64,000 nucleotides of DNA. Source: Cheiracanthium punctorium (lineage: Eukaryota; Arthropoda; Arachnida; Araneae; Cheiracanthiidae). The translations under genes and the position numbers were made by a program. Location of the stretch: the NCBI GenBank assembly GCA_038373885.1, contig JAWZYV010013276.1, positions 106,458-170,457 of the forward strand, written 5' to 3'. The notes beneath the pieces were generated by a model, which ran no database searches, was not told the DNA's origin, and was given only the letters and a program-made list of their open reading frames with translations. Below are positions 21,113 to 33,384 of this stretch, piece after piece. The first letter of the stretch is position 1; each line of letters starts with the position of its first letter.

Positions 21113-21945
21113 AATTTATTAAACATTAAGCTGTTGGGAAGGGGAGGGGTCTATTAAATTTTGAATATATAAGGAGGCATTGTTCTATATTTTCTGTAAT
21201 ATTTACTGATATTTTTAGAGATCTTTTGAACTGTACAAAAAGTGTTTGCTTTTAGTAAGAGATAAAAATGTCGTCAAATAATATTTACATAATATTCTTG
21301 TTTACATACGATATAGCTACGAGCACAGATGAACATAATCTCTACGCCAGAGTTTCCAATCGGAATACTTACCAGTGTGGTGCTGCCATCCACACTTACA
21401 TGTACTTAGTAAAAACACCACACGGATGATTCCCTTCTCAAATCCCCAATACCCAGGTCAGACAGTCATTAGTTCTATGTATTTTCTACATAGTGTAGGA
21501 CATAGTGTCTATGTATTTTCTACTATGTATTTTCTACATGTTTAAATTGCTTAACATTTGCAAATTTAATCGTTACGTATGCACCCTACAGTTCAGATTA
21601 AAAAAAAAAATCTGCGTAATATGTCCGGTAGCAGCTCAGTCGGGCAAACTCGGTTCCCATTTAAACACCGAAAGTGAAGCGGCACCGCCTTGGGCAGTGC
21701 TTAGGAGGGAGAACTACGATATCCTCCATATTCAAACGATACCCCTGCGGGCGCTAATCAAGGTGCTAGGTGCCTCATCCGGAATTGCTTAAAAACTAGG
21801 AGACCACTCACAGGGGGTCAATGTTAGCCAGTCTACTAGGTGTCCCCCATAGTGAAATGGCCAACATTTTCGTAGTGGTTAAGCTCACAGTAAGCCACTG
21901 ATCCTGCCATTAGAAGGAAAAAATATCTGCATGCGGTAGTGCATA
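21113..21945. other. Mixed DNA with a GC-richer block at 21610-21900
   Basis: The block at 21610-21900 (CCGGTAGCAGCTCAGTCGGG and onward) stands out from its AT-rich surroundings. A 95-codon frame crosses it but matches no family I know. A SINE or decayed retroelement end is possible. Confidence 0.3.
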
Positions 21946-21946
21946 T

Positions 21947-22697
21947 TCTTACAAATTTTCGGTCAACCCGCTGTTCTAGGATTAAAAATAGTTTTAAATT
22001 CGTGCTTTACGCGTCAAATAGTTGAATTCTGCATTTTGTTGAATCGAAATCGGTTAACTAGACCGGTTAACTATAGAGTTTTCTAGAAATCTCTTGAAAT
22101 ATATGTCCTATACTTATTTAATGACTTATTTTTGGCGCCAAATTCGGTGATATTTCACCTAAAAGTCGCCAAACTTGGCGACATTTCGGTCATTTGGCTC
22201 GATATTTCCAATGGGACGTGTAAAGTTGGTTTTTCTGGATGAAAATCAGATAATTGCCTAATGATTCAGCTGTATTCTTATGACGTAATCAAAATTCGCG
22301 GTTTTAAGGGGAACCTTGGCTTTGTATTGGGGCTTAGAAAAGCTATGTTTAGCTTCTTTTAGAATCTTTGTTTTTGAGTGCTGTGTGTAAATTCTTAATT
22401 GCTGAGTCCTGGGGGACAGTGTACGATTTCCCTCGTAAGTTTACACTGAATTTTTGTGTGTGGAAGTGTTTTATTTTGTGTGAGAAATACAGCATTGGTG
22501 AAAACTTCTGTATTGAGCGGACTGTAATAAGCCCGTTACTCTCAGATTGTGCTTGAATTTTGTACATTTGATTATTCGAAGTTCTAGAAGCAATAAAGTT
22601 GCGTTCCATCCTGACATTTGGACTCTTTACTAGAACTTTCTACACCAACAGGACTTTAGAACGACGAACCCAGAAACTAGCAGAGGTTCATGCAACA
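21947..22697 (+). mobile_element. Diverged solo LTR (LTR family D, copy D3)
   Basis: About 750 bp aligns with the LTRs at 47229-48147 and, inverted, 38992-39905: TTTTTGGCGCC, GCGACATTTCGG, TTATGACGTAATC, TTTTGTGTGAGAAATACAGC and GACTTTAGAACGACGAACCC recur. It lacks the promoter-like segment with the TATA box. Ends are diverged (TCTTACAAATTTTC ... TGCAACA) and the flanks are only similar (ATAT, ACAT). An older relative of the other two. Confidence 0.75.
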
Positions 22698-22699
22698 AC

Positions 22700-23015
22700 A
22701 TTCTGACTTACTTATAAGTTATAGATAACTGCATGATTGGACACTTATATTTTGCGCGGACAATTAGCTACAAAATATAAATTGAAATATTTAGTTCGTG
22801 AAACAAGGAGTTTGTGATTCTAATTTAAATGAGCTATTATTTCTATATCTCTTCACGCTACATAATTAAATTTCAGATATCTAATATCAGCATCACTACG
22901 GTTTCCCACTACTTAAGTTACAGAAATATGTAATTTAGCATTCGTCATTTTTTATAACAGGCAAATAGACAAAAAATTCCTCCATGAAAGTATTTACAAT
23001 CAATGCGTCCAAAAA
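22700..23015. other. AT-rich spacer
   Basis: Nothing recognised. Confidence 0.4.
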
Positions 23016-23055
23016 GGTGGAGTGACTCCACTCGACTTTCTGAGCAGTTAATCGT
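23016..23055 (+). mobile_element. Helentron-like terminal fragment A7
   Basis: Only the first ~40 bp of family A: GGAGTGACTCCACTCGACTT then TCTGAGCA and a TAATCGTCAT-like piece. Confidence 0.55.
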
Positions 23056-23199
23056 CATCAAGCGTGGGTCTACTGCACGTATTGTATAAGAATTCTTTTT
23101 TGGAGCTCTGCACAAAAACTAAAAGCCCTACATGCACTAAAATCTTTTAACACATGATAGTCCGGTCAAAATAGACCAAAAAAAGTGAATTTCAGAAAA

Positions 23200-23560
23200 G
23201 TTCGCACACAGCTGAAAATTGGTGGACTCGCGCGTACTCGCATTTTAAGCGTAAATCGATATTTTTTGAAAAAATTGACTCTCACTTTTTGAAACTGCGA
23301 GTCAAATTTGACTCGCAAAATTTCAGCCGGACAGTTATGCTACTCATGTCTGTAATCTAGTTTATATTAATTGTGCATTATGAAGAAATCAATATGTGGG
23401 TGAAAATTAATAATCACATGCGAAAAAAGGAACGTTTTTATTTTCTCTTTCTTAGATTTAAAAAAAAACTGTTTTTTTACTTGACTCGCAGTTTTCAAAA
23501 ATTGACTCTCACTTTTATTGACCGCGAGTCAACATGACTCGCAGATTTTGAAGTATAGCG
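23200..23560. repeat. Cluster of GACTCGCA words and dyads
   Basis: Contains a perfect 22-bp palindrome at 23296-23317 (half site TGCGAGTCAAA), a second dyad at about 23524-23542 (GCGAGTCA and TGACTCGC), and further single copies near 23223, 23240 and 23482. ATTGACTCTCACTTTT occurs twice, about 230 bp apart, so a duplicated ~230-bp unit may underlie the pattern. Confidence 0.55.
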
Positions 23561-23683
23561 CGAGCCATTTGACCTTAAATATGTCATTATAAACAAAATG
23601 CCAAAAGTCCCCCATCAATCCCTGTACGGCTAAAAATTTTATGCAAAGTCAAAAGTCAAAACTCGGTTTATGGCAAATATCTC

Positions 23684-23960
23684 TTAACCCTCCAAGCGGT
23701 TGTGGCGTAAAATACAGTTCACTTCATTCCAGTTTTCACTGCAACGCATCTGTAATTTAAATTACCTATAACACTCAAGTATCATAAAATATGTTTTGAT
23801 ACTAAAGTAATTTATAAGTAATTTAGCAGCTTATTTTTTAATAATCATAATTTTTCCTTCCAAAATTTTATGTTTTTTTATACTTTTAAAGCGGCGCGAA
23901 AATTTTAGCTTGAAAAAAACTTCATATTATTTGTCCATTTCCAAGAACTCAGAGGGTTAA
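23684..23960. mobile_element. TTAA element N, short copy N2 (277 bp)
   Basis: TTAA at 23684-23687 and 23957-23960. Ends CCCTCCAAGCGGTTGTGGCG and CCAAGAACTCAGAGGG match N1. It lacks most of the N1 interior, as expected of a deletion derivative. Confidence 0.8.
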
Positions 23961-24314
23961 ACTGTAAATTTTATTGTAAAAAAAGTTCATACCAAATTTG
24001 TGCATTGTGCGAATCTCTACAAAAAGAAAGGTCTGAATATTTTTTTTTTCCCTAGAAATCATCATTCATGATGTATCGAGGCTTTAAAAATTTCGAAATA
24101 CTACTATACTTACTCCTGTGTTTCTCAAGACCACACAGACGAAAGAAATATGTATATTCTACAAAAGCATTACTTTATCGGTGCAGTAGAAAATTGAAGC
24201 AGTATGAATTACGAGGTTCTGCAGCAAAACTATGGATTCAGTATCTTCATGGTATCGTTAGAAAGGTTGTTGTTGTTTTTGTTGTTTTTTTGCTTATGCA
24301 TTCCGACAACCACA

Positions 24315-24590
24315 TTCGGTACCAGAACCCCACAGATGGGGGGCGATGGGCAAAGGGGAGCGCCTTCCATTTTAGTGCACCCCATTGGGAGGAAGTCTGA
24401 CTTTAGCCCGGTGTTCCCCTCACTCTGTCTGAACCCATTCCAGAGGAGGGACCAACCCCCTGAAATCGGCACCCCCAGAGGTATCGTTTAAGTATATTGG
24501 AACCACGTCGGATTTTACGTGCACCCGCTCTCATTAGCGTACACGGTCCCACAGTAGTCGAGCGGAGAGGGAGTGGACCCTCCAAAGTGC
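24315..24590 (+). repeat. Interspersed repeat R, copy 1
   Basis: Inverted relative to 63450-63705. Shared blocks include GAAATCGGCACCCCCAGAGG, ATTTTACGTG, CACGGTCCCACAG and GTCGAGC. GC-rich compared with its surroundings. Overlapping frames here, up to 110 codons, are not conserved between copies and are not called genes. Confidence 0.62.
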
Positions 24591-24699
24591 TGGCCCAGCC
24601 GGATGTTGCCTCACTTGCCGTGTTCTCGTGGAAACGGAGTTTAGCACCCAGGCCAATGCGGGACGTTAGAAAAGGAGTTCATAAGAGCTGACCTTATGG

Positions 24700-25185
24700 G
24701 AGATCGTCAAGCTCATTTGAATTGCGTTAGAGAAATGCTTCTTTATTTTCACTCATCAGGACATTTATCTTATGATAAATCTGTCCATTTATATCTCCAG
24801 GACATACTGCAGCTGGAAATTGATTGATCCGGATGTGATCAGAGCTTAGGGTTTTATCAGGTTGTACGAAAGTTTTCCGCCAATCTGCCTGGAAAAACTA
24901 ACTTCTAACTCTTGATAAATGTTTTTGAACTTTCGGCACCAAACTGTTACAGTATCACATGATACAACAATAGTACTTAAAGCTGTACTCATAATTCGTT
25001 GATATTCTGTAGCTGACTTTTTGCAACACAAATGGAAGTCAATGATGGTTCTAATCCTGTAGAGTGATAGTTCCATTTGGGACACCTTATACTTAATGAT
25101 AACTCTATTTTTTACAGATTTCACAACACGTGTTATAAAGTAAACCTCTTTCTTTCAAATGCCAAAAATCGTTTGACAAAATAGG
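24700..25185. other. No gene supported
   Basis: A minus-strand frame of 92 codons (24846-25124) matches nothing I recognise and has no repeat partner. Left unannotated. Confidence 0.35.
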
Positions 25186-25194
25186 AGCCAATAC

Positions 25195-25345
25195 GCCAAC
25201 GAGAACTGTGTGCTGACGAAGTTTGCGGTGGCGGGAAACTTTCGTTACAACCTAATAGAAGGTTTATACAAGGATTTTTTAGTGTTATCCGTTCTGCTGA
25301 ATTCAGTCGTGGAACTTGGACAGACATGATCATCGAACAATACAG
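25195..25345 (+). pseudogene. Short coding relic of unknown family
   Basis: Plus-strand frame without an ATG, from about 25197, reads RQRELCADEVCGGGKLSLQP and continues to SAEFSRGTWTDMIIEQ at 25339. The WTDMIIEQ segment resembles a repeated arthropod gene family of unknown function in which a W-TDL-IEQ motif recurs; this is from memory and weak. The frame ends at TACAGTAAACTTCCGATTAT, which looks like a pogo/Tigger terminus inserted at TA. Confidence 0.35.
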
Positions 25346-25493
25346 TAAACTTCCGATTATCCGCTGTCTTCCACACTTTTTTTTTTTTGGACGATTATTT
25401 ACGGAATGTAATAAACGCACACCTTTTATGATCAACAAAGGCAAAATTTATTTTTAAAGTAAAATTCGGATCCTTTTCGTGAAAATAGAGGTG

Positions 25494-26000
25494 TAAATGA
25501 TGATCAAGCTGTTATTTTGGAATGCTGTGAGGTTTTTTGGAGTATTTAGGATTTTTAAAAAAATGCTCTAGATATGACTTGATATAGATGCGTAAAACTG
25601 GCAGGAAGGTAGAGAATTCTTTATAGGGCGTAGTTAAAAAATAAAAATAAAATAGTGCTTTTAGGCTAACATTTTGCTTTATTGTACAGTCTGAGGCTTT
25701 TCCTAAATAACTAAATAAAACTACCGTGTTTGCTTCTTTTGCACATAAAGTAGTTTCTATTTCCTTTCCAGACATATGGAAAATGTAAAATTAATTTATA
25801 AATGCGGACTTCATACAATTTTCTGCGTCACCCGTCAAGATTTCACAAATTTTTAGCCAGAATCTGCAAGTTTACCCGACTTTTTCAGTTAAAGTAAAAC
25901 TTCCCGATAATTCCAGGTTTCCCGATTTTCTTGACCGCTGGTTGCGCTGTATGCGCCAAAAATCCTCACAGCATTCCAAACGAATGGCATGATCATTATC
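25494..26000. repeat. ~45-bp inverted repeat pair around 400 bp
   Basis: TGGAATGCTGTGAGGTTTTT near 25518 is answered by AAAATCCTCACAGCATTCCA near 25960, with further pairing outward (GATGATCA and TGATCATT). No TA or longer duplication could be fixed. It may be a small MITE or an inverted duplication. Confidence 0.5.
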
Positions 26001-27755
26001 CACTCTCGTATTTCCACGAAAACGGGCAATAGTTTTATTGCCGCACAATTTAACTACCAATTGTATTACTGCCGTATTAAAATATTAAATTTTTTCCCCT
26101 CCCGCCACTGTCAAATGCTAGTTGAGTAAGTGTGGATATAAATTGCCTGAACATTCGTATTAAATAACTCCAGAAACGTAAATATTAAATTTAATGAAAC
26201 TATCTGTACTTCCTCCCATTTCTGTTATAACATATAGCAGCATACTTTGCAAAATGTCAACCGCATTAACCTCCCAGGACTGCTTTTTAAATTAGCAAGT
26301 TGCGAAAGAGATAGAAAAAAAAATTACAAAGAAGTTTTTTTCCTTCCTTTTCTTGCTTAGTTTTTATGCAGTTTAATGAAAAAAAAAAAAAAAATCTGAA
26401 ATTGTTTCCCTCGTTCTGCAGGGGAAAAAAAAGTGTTATTTACAGTGAACTGTGCAAACAGAGGAAGCTCCTGGGATATTGAACGTGAAAATAAGAAACA
26501 GAGCTGCGAAAAACCAGAAAAAAAGCCTCTTTATGACTACGAATGAAGATGGATGATATTTAAAAGTCATAAGAAGTTTAAAAGTCTGTAAAAGAAATGA
26601 AAAATGAGTAAGAAATTTTGAGATATTTTATAAAATGCTTCCGACTGCAGTTGCAAGTTTAAAAAAAAATATTTACTAAAGAAGCTTTATCGTTTACAGT
26701 GTTTACAATTTCGCTGAATTTTTGTAAACCATCATCATCTGTTGTAATGATAATTTTAATACTATTAATGAGTAGTATAAGGTCATAAGAATGTGTGATA
26801 CATAGGATCTTTCATTCAGAGTGACACTTTTTTAAATTTGAATTATTTGAAAAAAAAAACACATCAACGTTTCAAAGTAAATAAATGTGATAAAAAAAAA
26901 AAAAACAGTCAGTCGAAGGGCTGCACGTTAGAAGTGATAACTTCTTGTCAAGCTTTCTAAAAATAATGCATTTAAACAAGTTTTCACACATTATTGTATT
27001 TAGTATATTAGTATATTTAGTATATTAACAAAAAATAAACATTTATGAACGTTTATTCACATTTGTATACAGTTGAAATTCTTTGTAAAAAATGTTTAAA
27101 TGTTTTTTGAAGTCTGTAAGGGTATCGCACATGTATTTATGGAATTCTCACAATTTCACATATTTTTGTACGTTTGTACACATTTAAAAGCAATTTTCCC
27201 TGGTCTTGCATTGGAAATTTTGGATTTTTAATTTAATTACATTTCAAATTACGCGTTCGATTTGTGTGCACATTTAAAGTTTAAAAAGAGAGAGGGAGTG
27301 CGCGCACAGGCCGCAACGTGACATAGCTGGTATATGAGTACGGTATACATCAGCAATACACATTTTTCTACACGTGTTGGATTTTGTTCGATTTAAACAA
27401 TAATTATGTACGTGAATATATTAATTATCAATAATTATGTACTTAAGTTCTAATGAACAGTAATCGAGTTTATTTGTAATGAATGATGGATTTATAATTC
27501 AAATTCAAATGCTCTGTAGCATAACACTTATAATTCAAATAATTTACAGTATATAATTATCAACACTCTCCACAAAATAAACTTATTGCACAATAACTAT
27601 ATAGCTATTCAAACTTAGTACAGTTTTTTAAATAAATAATGTAAAATTATAGCCCCTACCCAGCTAGAAGAAGTCTGCACATTTTTTTGCGTATACATAT
27701 AGATTGTACACAATTTGTGCATAAAAACTGGATATTTTTGAATATTTTGAAAGGA
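26001..27755. other. 1.75 kb of AT-rich DNA, nothing recognised
   Basis: Homopolymer-rich, no frame above 60 codons, no repeat partner seen. One patch at 27290-27370 is richer in CG (GTGCGCGCACAGGCC). Confidence 0.45.
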
Positions 27756-29140
27756 CTAGGGGCCAAGGCCCCTAGACTCGCTACCCTAGCTTTTCGTATG
27801 AGGCAATCGGCCCCTAATAAGGCTTATTCGTAAAAAAGGCATAATTTCAACAGACAAAATCCAAAGACTGGATCAGATAGAATGTTTCTGAGTTACACAT
27901 GGCTTGGTTCTTGCATGTTCATTGGTACATAAAAATTTAAACTTCACACTACAATAGACTCCCTATAACACGGTATAGATACGTTCCGTGTTATAGGAAT
28001 CCGTGTTGAACGGGTCCTGAGCTATACTCCCCCTGGAGTGAGGACTCCGCGTATAATCGCTAGAAAAATTATCGGCACTCCTCAGAAACACAATGATATT
28101 GAATGTTGTCATTCAAAAGTTATATTAATTAGGAGCTAAAGAGTAATAAAATCAGAATATATGTCTCAACTGTATTTTTAATTATGTAAAACCTATAGGA
28201 CACCTTGCGTATTGGCCACCCATGGCGATTTTTCATAATTTGGCGACTTACGTATATGTATAATTAATAATTTGTTTTAAGAAAACAGTACTTCATATGT
28301 TTTCTTTGATAAAAACTACGGATTAGATAGGATAGCTTGCCACCAATGGCGACTTTTCGTTATTTGGCGATTTACACATGCTCATAACCTATAATTACTG
28401 CTCATGTAAGGTTACTGGGAAAATCGTTATCCATATATTCATATACATAATCCTTTGCAGATTGGAGTATTGAGCACCACGAAATATATCATCTCGTCGC
28501 TCTGGCAAATATCCAATCTGTACTATAACTGCTATAATGGCATAGTGAACGCCCCCAAATATGTCTACTGGTAGCCAATACCCAAGCGGTACCTAACCGG
28601 CTTTAAAATAATCTGCATTTTAATTATTTTTCATTTTCAAGATACTGGGTTCTAACATTTTGGAACTCGCGGTTTAGATTCACTCTGCTTGGAGAGATAC
28701 CATTTTGCCAGATCGTACCTAATGCCAAGATGGCGCTTTTTAAATCAGTTACAATTAGTTATTCTGTTTTGGAAAAACGAATAATCGCTCATTCTAAACT
28801 CCTGTTGTCTAAGAGAACTTACTATTTGAAAAATGTCAACTTTGTGTTACACACTTTGAGTTATTTATTTCATATACTTTTTAATTTGGCGTAAAATTGG
28901 TGTCATTCTACTTCATGTTTGTCAATTTCACGCGATTCTACATACTTGGAATGGCTTTGTTGCAAAGGCATGAATGATTTTATGCTGGCGAAAATTGCCA
29001 AACCTGGCAACCATTATGTTTATTTTTTCAGTTTTTTTTTATTAATATCTTCTAAAATAATTGTAATTTGGAAATTTAAGTCCGCTTATAGCTTCCCCGG
29101 AATTTTCCGAATCTGTGGCTATCTTCGCCGAATACCAATC
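27756..29140 (-). mobile_element. Helitron-like repeat E, copy 2
   Basis: Same start as copy 1 (CTAGGGGCC then GGCCCCTAG; T outside on the minus strand) and similarity to about 29140. It is about 220 bp longer than copy 1 because of the MITE at 27952-28172. No helicase/Rep coding. Confidence 0.55.
27952..28172. mobile_element. 221-bp MITE inserted in repeat E
   Basis: Absent from copy 1 of repeat E, where CGCACTATTTTTAATT is continuous. Here the TA is present on both sides (27950-27951 and 28173-28174). Ends begin CAATAGACTCCCTATAACAC and finish CTCAACTG, weak inverted ends like those of pogo/Tigger-type MITEs. An internal hairpin (CTATAACACGG, CCGTGTTATAG) lies near the left end. Confidence 0.82.
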
Positions 29141-29267
29141 GCGGTACCATACAGTGGAAGCAAAAAGGACGCGGTTTAAAAGTAACTTAATTTTCTTACG
29201 CAGGATGGCAGCACTAAAATTCAATGACGTGACGATTCACCTTTTCTCCACATGTATCTACGTGACG

Positions 29268-31053
29268 CACAGTGGAGTGAGTATTCGTATCAAAATCCTG
29301 GCCAAAAAGCGAAAATTTTAAATTTGTTTAAAAACAGTAATATATATGTTTTTAGATAGCCTAGTAACTGATGCATCATGAGATACCTGTTTTTCGAGCA
29401 TAATTCATATCCAAAAGATGCAACACTCGGTTTAAAAGCAAGTTTCTTCATTTACAGCATGAGATTTCAGCGTTTTCTATTACTTTTCGTGCATTTTTTG
29501 CGGGTTCTTTAAATTAATTTACTGATTTGAAACTTAGTACAATTGTAGTAAATTATATGTATTTTAATTATATGTATCTATTAGTTTGAAAAAAATAATA
29601 TGACTTTAATAAAAAAAAATTGTAAACTTTTTTTTTCTAATATTTTTTCAAAAATCCACATTTCAAAATGCTTTTTGAAGGGGTGTCGTGGCTTGTCGCG
29701 CCCAATTTCAACTATAATCGTAATTATTACAGTATTGAGTGTCTATTCGAAGAAAAAAATTTTCCCCCAACATCCTCCATTTTTATAAAAAAAATTATTT
29801 ATATAGCGCCATTTTTAATTTTTCGATAATTTTTTGACGGGTGATCGCAAAAGGGATAGAAACAAACGCGCTTGTATTTCTCATAAACTATAAATTATGT
29901 GCAAGTGTTTAGATAAAGGTATATAAAATTTTATTTCAGTTAAGATTTAACATCAGTATTTTAAATTCAGTATGTAATTTCTTATTTTTCTGATGTAAAT
30001 TTGCTATAAGAAGAAAATTTCTACAGATTCCAAAATTGCCCTTTCTAGTCCTGTAAATAGTCCCATCTATTAACAGCTTAGTTTTCCATTTGTGTCGTAA
30101 ATTGTGTCCAAAGCAAAAACTCTCCTTTTTTGGTTCTCAAAGGTTGGCAACTGTGACTTCGGGTCATGGAAGTGTGAGTGTGTAAACAGAAACACGTGCT
30201 AGCTCTTTAAGTCATTTTGAAGTGCTGGCTTGAAATAAATTACTTTCTCCTCTAGCTTGGAATGAGATTTTGTGGGTTTGCAAGGAGGTTTCTTTTAAGC
30301 AGTGTCCTTTTAGCTGCTCTAGACAAAGGCCAAGGAAAAAGAGCAAGCCTTATAGCAGTGAGACCCTACAACTTCTTCTTCCAGAGGGGCCCCGATGGTA
30401 GTCTCTCTCTCTCTCTCTCTCAAAAAGAAGAAGAAGAAAGTGATTCTGAGTGAAGACGAATATCAGAGTTCAAAAGAATCGGAATGAAAAAGTTAATCTT
30501 CAGAAGTCATTAGAAAACTAAGATCCCTATAGTAACTACATTTAGGAAAGTGAAAAATCCAAAAATATTTATGATAAAAATTGATTTATAGTTAAGTAGT
30601 ATTATATTTATATGTATTATTATAAGTAAATATTGTATTTGTATATTTTTATTGTGGTTAAGGCACAGCTACGCGGCTATTGGCCTAACGGGAAGGTTGT
30701 CTTGGACGGGGCTTTTTAATGGGTTCTAATGCGTATTCATGTGACATATAGAGAAAATCGCCCGAAACTCCAGACCGTTCGATCAACAGTCTCGTAGTAT
30801 TGCATTTATAAGTTGTATTATACAATAGCAGTACTTCCCAGTAAGGAACACACCCGGACAAGTCATTTGTTAGAAACCAACTTCTAGTTGTATGGCGATA
30901 TATCGCCAAATTTGGCGACAACATGATTTTTTATATAATTTAAGAAGTATATAATACTAAAAAGTCAGTCAAAAGTCAACAGTAATGATTTTAACGTTTA
31001 AAACACATGAAAAATACTTTTGGCCAGGATTTTGACACAAATACTCCACTGTG
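29268..31053. mobile_element. Transib-like element, 1786 bp
   Basis: Ends are CACAGTGGAGT and its complement ACTCCACTGTG, with inverted similarity of about 40 bp (ATCCTGGCCAAAAG, CTTTTGGCCAGGAT). It is flanked by an exact 5-bp duplication TGACG (29263-29267 and 31054-31058). Five-base duplications and a CAC terminus are typical of Transib, the relatives of RAG1; the first seven bases equal the V(D)J heptamer consensus CACAGTG. No Transib transposase is recognisable; frames inside are short (longest ~79 codons). SINE C7 lies inside. Confidence 0.75.
30655..30800 (-). mobile_element. tRNA-SINE fragment C7
   Basis: Minus orientation; shares CTTTTTAATGGGTTCTAATG, GCGTATTCATGTGACAT, AGAGAAAATCG and CCAGACCGTTCGATCAACAG with the SINE family. 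The tRNA-like head with both Pol III boxes is missing. It lies within the Transib-like element. Confidence 0.7.
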
Positions 31054-31139
31054 TGACGGTCACGGCAATTCAATGCTTTTTATCAATCCCAAAAGTGCCC
31101 AACGCTTCCTAAAGAAGTTTTCACTTAAAAAAAAAACTT

Positions 31140-31385
31140 AGACGTGTTCTGCATAAAATATCACTCTGAAGTATCACACAACTCATGCTTACGGTAGATT
31201 TGCTGAGGGAAAAGTTGGCGACCGGATCATCACAAGACGTAATAGCCCACTGCGGTTATGCGATTTAACGTCCATAGATTTTTTTTTCTTTGGTTCGTAT
31301 AACGGCCAGTTGTATGTTGATAAACAAGAAGCTTTGGAACATTTGGAGGCGAACGTCAGGGCTACTGGCTATCGCAAGACAATGC
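31140..31385 (+). pseudogene. mariner-superfamily transposase relic
   Basis: The plus-strand translation contains GDRIITRRNSPLRLCDLTSI, then DFFFFGSYNGQLYVDKQEAL. This parallels the segment around the last catalytic Asp in a common arthropod mariner-like transposase (DLTPLDFFLWG, then YxxKPxTLEEL). The N-terminal region and first two catalytic residues are absent or beyond recognition, and no element ends are visible. Confidence 0.6.
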
Positions 31386-31502
31386 CGACAAGACATTGTC
31401 GGCCCTACGTATTTTTCTAAGTGGTGCGAAGTACAGAAATGCGTCCCCTCCCTTACACATGTAGCTAGAAAAGTTTTCAGGGGTAAATCATATATGGACA
31501 AC

Positions 31503-31687
31503 CAGTGGCGTAGCTAGAAATTTTTCATGGGGGAGGGGGGGTTAAGACTGTACTGGAACACATATATATGTATGCGTGTGTGTGGTAAGGGAGTGAAAAA
31601 TATACATTTAATATGGTAAATAATTTCTCATGGGAGGGGGGCGGGGGTTGTGATCCTCCTAATCCCCCCGCCTTGGCTATGCCACTG
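31503..31687. mobile_element. hAT MITE I, copy 1
   Basis: Ends CAGTGGCGTAGC and GGCTATGCCACTG. Inside, a G-rich stretch near the left end and C-rich near the right. The flanks share only ACAAC (5 bp), so the expected 8-bp duplication has decayed or been altered here; copy 3 shows it intact. Confidence 0.8.
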
Positions 31688-31689
31688 AC

Positions 31690-33380
31690 AACACTATATG
31701 GAATAAGGTATCTTGGAGCCCCCTAGAGATGGCGCCCTGTGCTGTCGGTCACACCAATCGACGCAACACTGATGTCGGAGAGAGTGATAAATAATTTTAG
31801 CCATCGATGGTTTGCGTCAGTGTGTTTTCAAAGGCGTGGTGGACATTTGAACGATATTTTGTTCGGAACTCCAAAAAAAGCTCCAAAATAAAGCGCAATT
31901 TACTTTGAAGCGTTTATTCCTTTTTTTAATTCAAATTTTAAATATATTACTCTTAGTAAAAGTCCCTATATATCTTAAATACAACACGGGATGTTCTAAT
32001 TAGAATATTATATTTAAAATACTGTGTAATTCATGGAGGATTAAGCAGTACAAAACTTTCCTACATCTAAAACGATCATGTTTGTCATTTAGTAGTATTA
32101 TACAAAACATTTAAACACGATTGCATTACTTGACATTTTTGTGATATAATGTGTAAGGTTGTTTTTGCATTTATTATTTTAACCATTGCATTCGCTGTAT
32201 TATACAATTAGACACTAATAACAAATACTAAAACATTGATTTTTTTTATATCTCCAGAATAGAACAATAGCTCCTCCCCCCCCCCCCACGAAGCAATCAT
32301 CATTCAAAAAATTGGGATGAGGATAATAGCAGAGGGGGTGTTTACAAGTTATGGACAGTTCCGGATTCAAAGGTAAACGATAGCCAAAAGCGAGCAGTTT
32401 TGTTTTTCATAAAAGGAAATTAATAATGATGTGTGTGTGGTTTAATACTTAACCATTGTTTTTCTTCACTTAGATCTTAGCCCATTGCAGTAAGCTCCCC
32501 GAATAAACCGTGTGTAAAAATTAACTTATAATTTCCCTATTTCACTTTTTCAGAACAAATAAAATATTCATTAATGTTATGCGGAGAAATATAGATAGGA
32601 TGGAATGAATCCCTAGTAAATTAGTTAGTATAGTAAAGTTTAAACGATATACATGAAAATAATGATAAAGAGGTTTCATTGAAACTGTGTACTGCGTTAA
32701 GTTCCTAAGTAGTTGTTTACAGACTCGAGTTTGCTGATATTTTCTTAAAGGGGATAAAAATGAGGTAATGATTTTATTGTTTGAAAATTTTTGATCGATT
32801 CACTTCTGTGAACAGTAAAGCTTTACATAAATAGAAAACGTCCATATTTCATATCTTAACTTCATATATCACCAAAATCTCAAATTAATATCTCTGCCAA
32901 CATTAACATAAAATAAAAAAATCGTTACCAAGGAAAATAGTTTATCGGGCATGACTTCACCAGATTGATTAAAAATTATCCTTTTTGTCGTTTCAACATG
33001 TCACATTTGATAAATGAGATTTTTAATTAAATTTTCTAAGTGAAAGTTTGGATACTCAAATGTTTTACTGTTTTCTCTAGAAGAAAATTTCTTTCTTAAT
33101 ATTAAAATGTGTTGTCATATTAGAGTCAGAGAGAAAAACTTTCGCCCGAGTTCAAGTTTGACATTTCATTTTTAAACTTTTACTGGGAGGAATTTATTAA
33201 ACGGATCTCTCGGAAATGTGACCAGCAGAGGGACAAACTTATATCTTTATTGTTTTAAAAACCTTTCTTGAAAAATTGTAACAAAATTGCATTCGCAAAG
33301 AAGATTAATTACATAATTTAACTGCAAGTGATTAAAAAAAATAATTGAAATGATACGTGCTATATACACATTTGGAATGG
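31690..33380. other. 1.7 kb without a gene
   Basis: AT-rich DNA with a C-run at 32275-32287. No recognised family; longest frame under 70 codons. Confidence 0.45.
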
Positions 33381-33384
33381 TAAA

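Noticed and set aside
24068..24585. Cluster of overlapping frames up to 110 codons
   Set aside because: They fall in interspersed repeat R and are not kept in its second copy at 63450-63705.
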